From positions 1 to 64,000 of the forward strand of contig LT649239.1 of NCBI GenBank assembly GCA_900128395.1: a stretch of 64,000 nt of DNA, in the 5' to 3' direction. The stretch is from Stramenopiles sp. TOSAG23-2. Lineage: Eukaryota > Sar. Position numbers and translations under genes: made by a program. This document shows, piece by piece, positions 43,515-52,434 of the stretch (position 1 is its first letter; each line of letters opens with the position of its first letter). The notes under the pieces are model-generated. The model saw nothing but the letters and a program-made list of their open reading frames with translations, was not told the DNA's origin and made no database searches.

Positions 43515-44267
43515 ATGGGATTGGATGAAACATTAAATTTATTGCAAGAATCGTTAAAACGTTATCAAGCTTTAAATTATTTGGCAAGAAAAGATCAAAA
43601 CTATAAAAAACCTGGTATTAGTAACTTGTTCACCACACAATGTAAAGAAATAGAATTATATTTGGCAATTGCAGAATGTAAACGTCTGATGGCTACACAG
43701 CTGGAGGATGATTATGATAAAATTAAAAAATTAAAGGAAGCAGATAATGATTGCCAGGTTGCATATGCGTGTGTCAGAAAGTTAACACCTGATTCAGAAG
43801 ATGAAACACGACAAATGAAAATAGCTGAAGGAGATGTGTTGAAAATTTTAGGAACGATATATGCGCAAGCAAAACTATATCATGCAAGTAAAGATAGTTA
43901 TAAACAAGCGTCAAAATTATATGAAGACAACAACTACGGCGAAGGTGAAGCTTCAATTATGGTGAAAATGACCAAATTAGAAATAGAGCATAATAGAATA
44001 GGTGTATTAATTGATAAAATGAAAAAATTAAAAGCAGCTGGAAATCGAGAAGAGGAACAATTACGTGCTGTATTTAACAAACACGATGTTGATGGTAGTG
44101 GTGATATATCAACGGAAGAATTTAAAGGAATTGCTACTGATTTAGGTACGGTTCCAGAATTAACTGATGATGAATTGAAAGAAGCTGTATCTCAAATTGA
44201 TAAATCAAATGATGGTGAATTTAGTTTCGAAGAGTTATGGACTTGGTGGATTCAAGATAAACTGTAA
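43515..44267 (+). CDS. EF-hand protein with helical (TPR-like) N-terminal region
   Basis: This 250-aa protein has a helical N-terminal 180 residues with TPR-like spacing (ILGTIYAQAKLYHASKDSYKQASKLYE) and a C-terminal pair of canonical EF-hand loops, DVDGSGDISTEE (191-202) and DKSNDGEFSFEE (229-240). It should bind calcium through the pair. The start MGLDETL fits weak N-myristoylation (Gly2, Thr6). The last 22 codons and the 3' flank are repeated exactly just downstream. Confidence 0.88.
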   Translation: MGLDETLNLLQESLKRYQALNYLARKDQNYKKPGISNLFTTQCKEIELYLAIAECKRLMATQLEDDYDKIKKLKEADNDCQVAYACVRKLTPDSEDETRQMKIAEGDVLKILGTIYAQAKLYHASKDSYKQASKLYEDNNYGEGEASIMVKMTKLEIEHNRIGVLIDKMKKLKAAGNREEEQLRAVFNKHDVDGSGDISTEEFKGIATDLGTVPELTDDELKEAVSQIDKSNDGEFSFEELWTWWIQDKL

Positions 44268-44479
44268 AAAAATGTTTTTTAATTGACCCGGTTTTTCTGA
44301 GAGACCTTCCAAGGGACAAATAAAATTTTAGCATATTTTAAAATCAAATGATGGTGAATTTAGTTTCGAAGAGTTATGGACTTGGTGGATTCAAGATAAA
44401 CTGTAAAAAAATGTTTTTTAATTGACCCGGTTTTTCTGAGAGACCTTCCAAGGGACAAATAAAATTTTAGCATATTTTA
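44202..44479. repeat. perfect 139-bp tandem duplication
   Basis: Copies 44202-44340 and 44341-44479 are identical. The first contains the end of the EF-hand gene and its 3' flank; the second is a gene-end fragment without a start. The EF-hand frame itself is not harmed. Confidence 0.95.
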
Positions 44480-44660
44480 AAATATTAATATATAAGAGTG
44501 TACACAAATTACACGCGCACATAAGTGTCTCCTATATTTACATTTCATCCGTGTACTCCGCAAAAATCAATAATTTAATTTTTTTTTGAAAATTTATTTT
44601 TCCATATTTTATTTCTCAATATTTTTAAGCCAAGAAGATGCCATCAACGCACTCTGGCTT

Positions 44661-45863
44661 TCATTTCATGATTTCAATACTGTATCGTTCCCCAAGACCC
44701 ATTGGTAATAATACACCTGGTTTTAAACGAGCTCTTAATTTACCTTGTTTGTATATTTGTTGTTCATGCATTGGTGTAGTCGATCGATTAAAAATATCAC
44801 GAAGTTTTTCTCCACTGTTCAATGAATGATGATGATATCTGTTGTGTTCATTTCTACCAGTTAAACTTCTGTATTGCACTGGACCAGAAGAGATTTCTCT
44901 TCCTTTCGTTCCAGGTCTAGTAGCTGAAGATGTAGCTGTAGCTGTATATCCCATTGCTCTATTCATATTAACATTATCAGTAGAACTAATGTAAAAGGTA
45001 TTTGGTGTATTCATTGGAGTTTTAAATGGCTTTTTTTCCCATATGGAATCTGCATGGATATCCTCAGGGACAAGACTTTCTCTTACGGATAAGGTTCGGC
45101 TAACGCTCACAACAGTATTACATTGTGAATTTCCGACCCTGGGGGTTGCTGGTGCTGGCATATCAATGATTGATGAGCCACCTGATTCTAACGCATTATC
45201 CTCTTTCTTTTTGTTTTTGCGGCTGTTTGTATTTGGAGTTACCGGTAATGGTGGTTTTCGCTTCGCTCTTCTGCTACTAGTGCTATGACGAAATTTTACA
45301 ATTGGGAGAGATGCGGAAGGATAAAAATTTGGCTTATCAATAACTTCAGATATAGAGTCGATGGAGGTCATAGGTCGTTGCGTATTATTGAGAATGCCCT
45401 TGCCGTTGAGATGCGGAAGGATAAAAATTTGGCTTATCAATAACTTCAGATATAGAGTCGATGGAGGTCATAGGTCGTTGCGTATTATTGAGAATGCCCT
45501 TGCCGTTCGTTGCATACTTTAAATCGGACATGCTGCTACTAGTAGTAATGCCATTGTTTATTGCCGTTGAAGGTGACATTGGGCCGCCTGTTGTTGATGG
45601 TCTCAGCTTCGGTTCAACCGTAACACTTGTTAACAAAGGTGTTGTTGTCTGTTGAATTTTTTTGTTGGTGTGCCATTCGAAGTTGCAGCTGGTGGTTCTA
45701 CATCATGTGCATCACCATTGGATGTTAATACACGTGGAATATTTACATTGATTTTATTATTACTTGCATTATCATTTTGTTGTTTTTGATTTCCTATTAT
45801 GAATGATGATTCATCCTGTTGTTTATCATCAATGATACTAGTTGCCGGTTGAGATGGATCCAT
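44661..45863 (-). CDS. Ser/Thr/Pro-rich hypothetical protein, frame broken twice
   Basis: Three overlapping frames (45863-45630, 45636-45385, 45440-44661) together read as one basic, Ser/Thr/Pro/Asn-rich protein of about 365 residues with no known domain. Between the first two, the frame changes at an A7 run near 45655-45661, where one more A would make it continuous. Between the second and third, a perfect 100-bp duplication shifts the frame, and ignoring one copy joins YATNGKGILNN... to ...FYPSASLPIVKF. Motif-like pieces are TPNTFYISS, a KTPMNTP phospho-site-like stretch and a C-terminal conserved-looking block (GEKLRDIFNRSTTPMHEQQ). Either the assembly has errors or the gene is decaying. 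Confidence 0.6.
45308..45507. repeat. perfect 100-bp tandem duplication inside a coding region
   Basis: Copies 45308-45407 and 45408-45507 are identical ('gagatgcggaaggataaaaa' at the start of each). Since 100 is not divisible by three, the frame of the minus-strand gene is shifted. Confidence 0.97.
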
Positions 45864-46693
45864 CTTAATGATGTATTTGTGTATTATATATATTTATCTC
45901 AGCACTTTTTCAATGTTTACAAAGAATATATTATAATGTAACGTTACGAAATAATAGAAAACGCGATTGTACCTTATCCCTGAATATAGGAGAGGGGATA
46001 TATATATATAATTTAATTAATATTATAGGTATTTTCACATCTAACAGTTTGTACATATATATGTATTTTTATTTTATATATATGTGTGCTCCATCAACGG
46101 TACTAACAGGTACATTTAACAAAAAAATACATGGAAAATTGGGTATTCGTTAAGGTAAAAAGTCATTATCACAATCAACAAATTTCTACTAAAATCAATC
46201 TTCGTTATCACGTTTTTTTGTACAAAGTGCCATATGAAGTAACTTCTATCGTAGTATTAGTATAGTGGGTATTAATATTTAATAATAATAATGGTACAAA
46301 GGACTTTTTTATAAATAATTGTATCTATATCCTTTTGGGATATGCGTTAGAAGCGTAATTCTTTTCCTTATAGATACTCAAAGTTTCAGTTTATATCGAT
46401 ATAAAAGGACTTTTTTATAAATAATTGTATCTATATCCTTTTGGGATATGCGTTAGAAGCGTAATTCTTTTCCTTATAGATACTCAAAGTTTCAGTTTAT
46501 ATCGATATATATTTATTTATATATTTGTGTTTGAAATTGGGATTATTTTATTAATTAATTGATTATTTATTGGTGTTTTTTAGTTAAATTATCAAAAAAT
46601 AGCCTTCGTTAATAAGATAAGAAAAAATTAAATAAAATTGTATATAGCGGCAAGCAAATTGGTGTTTTTAGAAAGATATTGTGTATATAGGAT
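45864..46693. other. intergenic with 106-bp duplication
   Basis: AT-rich sequence between divergent ORFs. Apart from the perfect tandem duplication at 46298-46509 nothing is recognised. Confidence 0.5.
46298..46509. repeat. perfect 106-bp tandem duplication, non-coding
   Basis: Copies 46298-46403 and 46404-46509 are identical, each starting 'aaaggacttttttataaata' and ending 'tatatcgatata'. Confidence 0.95.
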
Positions 46694-47581
46694 ATGATAA
46701 TAGATTTGATTGATTTAAACCAGTTAGTTTCCGTTAAAACAGATTCAAAAAAAAAAAGTGCAAAAAAAGTGCTTTTAAACGATTTACTCCATTTTAATTA
46801 TTTATTTTGGAGCATTTTACCAGTTGGTTCAGATCCATCTGGAGGGTTTAAATTCTACAGTATCATAGTTTTTAAATCGAATATGGTAGTTAATAATAAT
46901 AGAATATATGTAGGCGAATTATTGTTATATTATCTATGTAATCAAAATGATACAAAAATTACTGATAAATTTAGAATGTCAAGCGTTATAATTTATCTTA
47001 AAAAAATAATAAGTTTTATTTCACCTCATAATATCATTTGGATGTTAATTGATATTTTTGATGGTTTTAATAAAGCATTTCTAAGCAGACGTAGCAATTT
47101 AATTGTTGCTAAATTACGAGCATACGACGATTTTTTTTTAGTTAAATCGAGTTCCACAGTAAGAAATGAAGCTTCATTAAATGAATCCTTCGAGTTAAAT
47201 TTAAGTTTCTACGCCGAAATCGTAGTAAACAGTTACAACAATTGCATTGCATGGTTTTTCATCAAATTTTTGGTTTTCCATTCAATGCTCATTAATTTTA
47301 ATAGTACGTGTATTTCCAACAATACATTAGTGACTACTTATATAAATTCCTTGTACAGTGTTTTGCGTCAAATTGAGAACGTTGATTGCGCGTTTTTAAA
47401 TTGGAGTAAATATACAGTACCGTCGATGAATATTAAATATACGGTTTTTTATCAAAATTTTGGTTTTCCGTATTTATTTAATATGAAAGTAGTATTTTTT
47501 AGGACGTGTAGCGATACACTAGTACCTACTTACAATTATCCTTTATGGATAATCCTTGTACAACTTTTTTATCTTCGATAA
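46694..47581 (+). CDS. orphan ORF, 295 aa, possibly a decayed gene
   Basis: The frame is long for such AT-rich DNA, so it is unlikely to be chance, but no domain is recognised. The protein is rich in Phe, Ile, Asn and Ser, with hydrophobic patches (CIAWFFIKFLVFHSMLINF). A second frame (47556-47774) follows at once in another phase, with a similar flavour (VPSDIKLSKCVFGDEGSK), so a frameshift may separate two parts of one gene. Codon use looks less ordered than in neighbouring genes. It could be a degenerate member of a local family or part of a mobile element. Confidence 0.35.
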   Translation: MIIDLIDLNQLVSVKTDSKKKSAKKVLLNDLLHFNYLFWSILPVGSDPSGGFKFYSIIVFKSNMVVNNNRIYVGELLLYYLCNQNDTKITDKFRMSSVIIYLKKIISFISPHNIIWMLIDIFDGFNKAFLSRRSNLIVAKLRAYDDFFLVKSSSTVRNEASLNESFELNLSFYAEIVVNSYNNCIAWFFIKFLVFHSMLINFNSTCISNNTLVTTYINSLYSVLRQIENVDCAFLNWSKYTVPSMNIKYTVFYQNFGFPYLFNMKVVFFRTCSDTLVPTYNYPLWIILVQLFYLR

Positions 47582-48475
47582 AATAAATGTACCGTCAGAT
47601 ATTAAATTATCTAAATGCGTGTTCGGGGACGAAGGCTCTAAAGTCAAGGTTGGAGCTGTTTTTATTCATTTAATCATTGAATATTTTAGGTTTGATCATA
47701 GAGGATTATCAAAATTGGAAGTAACACACCAAATTAAGATAATTTTTTATGGGAGAATGTTATTTAATGAATAAATGGAGGCGAGATCCGGAGTAGGGAA
47801 TTTAGAATACAGTACAGATAGGGAAGAGAGTAAAATTTTTAAATTATCCTAGGACATACTACTGAAAAAAAAAAAAAAAAATAATAATAATGGTACTTGT
47901 ATAATAAATGGTAATAAATGGACCAACTAATACCACATTTCAATGCCTTTTCATTCATATATATAATGTACATGATATACAATCTACACAGGGAGAGGTT
48001 GTAGATAATTGTAATATCACCACTGTGTTGAATATGTACACATTGTTTAAGAGATATAACAGTAGAACAAGATAATATATCTATAGTTGGAGACTATATA
48101 TATATATATATATATATAAAGAACATTACGAAGATATAATATATAACATCATTTTTTTGTTAATTTTAATATAATAATATTAAAAATTACGTACATTTGG
48201 TTGTGTTTACAAACATTTGGTTGGTTTTATTTTATTTCATATCATCTTTATTCGTCATTTTTTTGTTAATTTTAATATAATAATATTAAAAATTACGTAC
48301 ATTTGGTTGTGTTTACAAACATTTGGTTGGTTTTATTTTATTTCATATCATCTTTATTCGTAATTTATCATCCGATATAATATAATACTATACCTAGTAT
48401 ACATATATTTGGACATATATTTTTAGATACATTATACGAAGATATATGTAAAAAGAAATACGATCGTATAACACT
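47582..48475. other. intergenic with 106-bp duplication
   Basis: After the orphan frames this stretch holds an A15 run (about 47865-47880), TA runs near 48100 and the perfect duplication at 48150-48361. An exon for the following TIR-like frame could lie here, but none was identified. Confidence 0.45.
48150..48361. repeat. perfect 106-bp tandem duplication, non-coding
   Basis: Copies 48150-48255 and 48256-48361 are identical, each beginning 'catttttttgttaatttt' and ending 'catctttattcgt'. Confidence 0.95.
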
Positions 48476-49075
48476 TTGTTACGTCGTGCTAAGATTCAAG
48501 TACCTAGACCAATTCATCCTAGTTTTAAAACACATTCATTTATGGTTATTTATGCTGAAAATTCAGTTGACAATATAAAATCTGGAAAACATATTGGTCA
48601 AGATGTAGAAAAATCATTATTGTCTCGCCAACAAACAATTACATCTGTTGTTTCAGAAGCTGAATATGTTGTAATGATTTTGACAGGAGGTGTATTAGAA
48701 GATGAGAGTTGTCTTCGTAATTTACAAATAGTTTTGGATGAAGAAAAAGAATTATTGTTCATCATGTCAAAAGTAGATGATTGGGTATTTGAAGCTAGTG
48801 ATACTGAAATAAAAGCAAATAATAAGACTGCTAAAACAATACGAAAGATGTTAAATGGTCATGAAGTTATGTCGTATCGACCAAAAGGTGGTAAGCGTAA
48901 TTATGAACATGAATCAATGATGAATGAAATGATGATGGAACGTTTGGGTGTGGCAACAGTAATAGAAGAAGTTGGAACAACAATGAACGGGCAGGAGAAT
49001 GGTGTGGTGAATACGGAAGAAGAAGAAGAGAAAGTTAATGTTAATGTTGATGATGATGAACACAAAGAAGATTGA
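48476..49075 (+). CDS. TIR-like domain protein, 5' end missing or unresolved
   Basis: The frame gives up to 199 aa. Its core (FMVIYAENSVDNI ... AEYVVMILTGGVLEDESCLRNL ... LFIMSKVDDW ... MSYRPKGG) resembles the second half of a TIR domain, in which 'S..v.vlt..y..s..C..El..a' is followed by a strand of the type 'iipi'. The usual first strand and helix (FISY-type) are absent. The frame has no ATG before residue 23 and is closed upstream by a TAA at 48449. It may be the last exon of a spliced gene or a truncated one. The C-terminus is Glu/Asp-rich. No catalytic glutamate can be assigned with confidence. Confidence 0.4.
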   Translation: MLRRAKIQVPRPIHPSFKTHSFMVIYAENSVDNIKSGKHIGQDVEKSLLSRQQTITSVVSEAEYVVMILTGGVLEDESCLRNLQIVLDEEKELLFIMSKVDDWVFEASDTEIKANNKTAKTIRKMLNGHEVMSYRPKGGKRNYEHESMMNEMMMERLGVATVIEEVGTTMNGQENGVVNTEEEEEKVNVNVDDDEHKED

Positions 49076-49257
49076 AAAATGGTATTGGAAACTTGGAAAC
49101 CGAGAGTAATAGAAAACGTAAAGTCTAAAACAAAGAAATAAGGAAAAAAATAGGAGATGATTGAAACGATTGTGATACATCATTTATGCACCACAATATT
49201 ACACAAATATTAATAAAACAAAATAACAAGTAAAAAAATGTATATTTTTTTGAAACA

Positions 49258-49402
49258 TATGGTGCGTGGAAGAAGAGAGAATATGTCTCTGATTTCACAT
49301 AACGCATGGTGCGTGGAAGAAGAGAGAATATGTGTCTGATTTCACATAACATGTGTGCGTGGAAGAAGAGAGAATATGTCTGATTTCACATAACATGTGT
49401 GT
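49258..49402. repeat. three diverged copies of a 46-47-bp unit
   Basis: The unit 'gcgtggaagaagagagaata' followed by tgt(ct)ctgatttcacataac starts at 49264, 49311 and 49357. Copies differ slightly, so this is a genuine minisatellite-like repeat. Confidence 0.9.
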
Positions 49403-49515
49403 GTGTGGTGACACCAATAGCTAAATGCGCTGCCGTCGTGTGTATAACATTTCTGATGCTCACATTAATTTTATTAAAATTATTATTAATATTTTTTTAT
49501 TATAAAAAATATATA

Positions 49516-49979
49516 TTATATCATATAAAAAATTCTAATAATATATATCGTAGTCGCGTCGAGTATTGGTTTTTTTATAATTTTATGAAAATATTCTTGT
49601 GGTTTTTTACCAAGAACTTCATGGGCATTTTGAAACTCTGTATCGGCCCAACAACGATAAATATATGGTATCCCATCACTCGTCATACCATTTAACTCTT
49701 TTCCTATGTTAATTACAGCCTCCATTTCTTTTCTTTCTTGATCTGTTTTGCAATATTTTAACAAATCCATTGGTCCAACGGCATTTTCAATATCTTCCCC
49801 TACTAAATTTTTTCGATAGTCATAAATTTGATTCTAAAATTCTATAGGAAAAATGCTACTCGATTATTCCCTTCGTTCTTCCCTGCTACAGCCCTTACCT
49901 TAAAATAGAAAAATGCCAAAACTAAAAACAAAAAGACTAAAAAATAATAATAATAATTGTGATCGATTTGTGCATTCAT
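49516..49979 (-). CDS. small membrane-anchored protein, spliced, family unknown
   Basis: Two exons, 49979-49899 and 49833-49516, flank a 65-bp phase-0 intron (49834-49898; donor GTAAGG, acceptor TTTTAG). The product is 132 aa. Exon 1 encodes MNAQIDHNYYYYF and a hydrophobic signal anchor (LVFLFLVLAFFYF). Exon 2 encodes a soluble region (NQIYDYRKNLVGEDIENAV; CKTDQERKEMEAVINIGKEL; IYRCWADTEFQNAHEVLG) that looks ordered. The exact frame join and the good splice signals support a real gene. The function is not recognised; an ER-type anchored protein is an inference. Confidence 0.6.
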
Positions 49980-50908
49980 TATTTTGAACAAAAATATGAA
50001 TAACTAAGACACATTAGTAACAAAATTTATAGATTTATATGCATTGTATGTAGATAAAAGAGAAGTACAATATATACATATATATATACTACATTCCATA
50101 TATATTTTATACGTATATATTAATTAATACACAAGGGATAGTACTACCATATATATATATATATATATATTAATATATATACAATTTCTCCTTCTTAGAG
50201 ATCATTAATATTTCGATATACGTGGTAACAACATGAAATGATTTTGTGATCGTAAAGCTCTTTTTCGTTGTCCAGCATTTTGGCACTCGTAGCATTAGCT
50301 ATATTGTAATACCAGTATTATAATATCAAGAAGCAACTTGCTACACTTGCGACTTGCAAGAGGCAAGATAAAGAGGCAAGAGGCGAGGATATCATAATCA
50401 GGATCTCGACCCTATAAATCTAAATAATATTTTTCATATATCCTTGACTATTGACTATATATCATATACACAAGCTATAAATATATAGGTAATCGGTAAT
50501 CTAATTTACCAAGTACACGCGCCGCAGACTATTATTTTTTTTATATTTGAAAAATAAAATAATAATTTCATCAATAGCCATACCTATTATAATTTCAATA
50601 ATAAATAATAGGCAACAACATAGATCTAATCATTCATAATATCTATAAATATAATATAATAATAATATTATTCTTCTATTATTATTATTTATACTTGCAA
50701 AATAAAAAAAGGAAAAAGAAAGCGAAGAAACATTATTATATCTCGACGAGGAATGGTTAGATGAAATACATACAGACTAAATGAACACATGTCTTTCTCG
50801 TTCGAATTACAACGATGTCAATAAGAATGTGTTAAGAGAAATAACTGTCGTGTTCTTTTCAAACTTGTTATCCCCTCGATTGCTTTAGAAGGCTGTGGTG
50901 GTGGCGGG
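49980..50908. other. divergent intergenic region
   Basis: AT-rich sequence with TA runs (about 50150-50170) and, at 50345-50400, a patch of 'cttgcaagaggcaagataaa' and 'gaggcaagaggcgagg' phrases. No gene or RNA is recognised. The G+C content rises from about 50860 into the next gene. Confidence 0.5.
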
Positions 50909-52276
50909 ATGACTGTTGGTCTCCTCTTCCTGCTTTTCGTAGCGTCGGCCCAGTCCATAAGCGTGTGGGACAGTGAAATTGTGTGGCATTCCCAGGTTGA
51001 TCAAGAGAAATATGTCATGCAACAAGTGTATGGCGACTCTGTTCCCCTCGGAACAGGGTATTTTGTTGAGATTGGAGCCGCGGACGGAATCCATATGAGC
51101 AACACCTTGACACTCGAAAAAGCGTTCGGGTGGACCGGTCTCTGCGTCGAGCCCTCTCGTCAATATGCGCGTTTGGTAACAAGCGGACGGAGGTGTGCCA
51201 TGAGGAATGAGCCGCTTTCGAATATATCTGGCATCGTTGTCGATTTTTTTGAAGATGTCCAGAACAGCAGCGTGGATATCCAAGTCGCTGCAAATCGCCT
51301 AAAAAATGATAATAACGGTGAAATGACATTGGGAGCAAATCCAAGCTCAAGAAATCTGTACAGCGGCATCCGCGAGCATTTGCTGTACTCGACCCGGGGA
51401 GAAGTGACGCGTCGTGTAACGCGAACGTTGGAAGAAGTGATGGATGAACATCATGCGCCTCCTTTTGTCCATTTCTTATCGCTCGATACGGAAGGGACCG
51501 AATTCATGATATTGCAGAATTTTAATTTTTCCAAGTACACATTTGGTGCGGTAGCCGTAGAGCACAACCAGCAGGGCGAAAAGCGAGAACAAATTAGACT
51601 ATTGCTGATAGCCCATGGGTACGTTCGAACATTTTGCGTGGAGATGGACGACATATACGTGCACGCCAGCCTCGTATTAGCACGGGGTATTTTTGTAGAT
51701 CCACGTATGTGCGACACAAAATTGCTTCGCTTGAAATGCCCGCAACCCGAAGCCAATAAGCAAATATTAGTACAGGCCTGCCTGGCTTACAAGGGGTTGG
51801 ATGAAAATGCGTGCCGCCAGCTGCAGGAGAGAATGCTCTCCAAGTCCCACGAGTGCGGAAAGATGAGTTTGTCGGAACGCAGTCTACTGGAAGTTGTCGT
51901 TCCGGTGCTATTGAACCAAGACTTCTACTTTAAAGTTGGACTGGAAGATAAGACAGACAAGGTAGTGATACCTCTGGGGCCGTCAAGTAATCTTGAAACC
52001 GTGACTGCCGAGTTTTGTACCAAGCACGCCCTAAGTAGCGAGCAATGCGAAAGGTTGCTCTTGGAGCTAGAAAAATTCATTCGGCAGTCTTTGCAGGTTG
52101 AGACTCAGAAAAGTATTTTAGAGGTCGTCCGGTATATGAAAAAGAAAGGCACGTGTGCTCACTCCCTGTCTATATTGGATCGCTCGGCAGTTGACCCAAA
52201 TAACTCCCAGGCTGCATTTTTGGAGGGGTGCAATAGGCTAGCAGCACATGCGTCTGAGTTAAAAAGAATATTTTAA
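50909..52276 (+). CDS. secreted or luminal FkbM-type methyltransferase, unusual base composition
   Basis: This 455-aa protein has a signal peptide (1-16, MTVGLLFLLFVASAQS) and an FkbM-family SAM-dependent methyltransferase domain at about 45-250: the SAM loop YFVEIGAADG (51-60), CVEPSRQY, and the SLDTEGTE motif (191-198). FkbM enzymes methylate sugars or small molecules, so a Golgi/ER role on glycans is plausible. The C-terminal 200 residues hold two copies of a Cys-containing motif (ACLAYKGLDENACRQL; EFCTKHALSSEQCERL) of unknown role. Codon and base use differ from every neighbour: 28 of 60 bases at 51061-51120 are G or C, and it has few Asn tracts. Lateral acquisition is possible. Confidence 0.85.
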   Translation: MTVGLLFLLFVASAQSISVWDSEIVWHSQVDQEKYVMQQVYGDSVPLGTGYFVEIGAADGIHMSNTLTLEKAFGWTGLCVEPSRQYARLVTSGRRCAMRNEPLSNISGIVVDFFEDVQNSSVDIQVAANRLKNDNNGEMTLGANPSSRNLYSGIREHLLYSTRGEVTRRVTRTLEEVMDEHHAPPFVHFLSLDTEGTEFMILQNFNFSKYTFGAVAVEHNQQGEKREQIRLLLIAHGYVRTFCVEMDDIYVHASLVLARGIFVDPRMCDTKLLRLKCPQPEANKQILVQACLAYKGLDENACRQLQERMLSKSHECGKMSLSERSLLEVVVPVLLNQDFYFKVGLEDKTDKVVIPLGPSSNLETVTAEFCTKHALSSEQCERLLLELEKFIRQSLQVETQKSILEVVRYMKKKGTCAHSLSILDRSAVDPNNSQAAFLEGCNRLAAHASELKRIF

Positions 52277-52434
52277 ATATTTTAAATTTTTGTATGATAC
52301 AAAAAATCCCTCTCATAATTAAAACAACTCTATGTAAAGACATGCACACAAAAAAAACCACCACATTCACACATTCACACATCACACATTCACTATTTCC
52401 TCTCTCTCTCTCCTCCCTCTTTTGGTTTTCACAC

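Noticed and set aside
49258-49402. Possible CRISPR-like array of three units
   Set aside because: The units are contiguous 46-47-bp repeats without unique spacers, in eukaryotic DNA.
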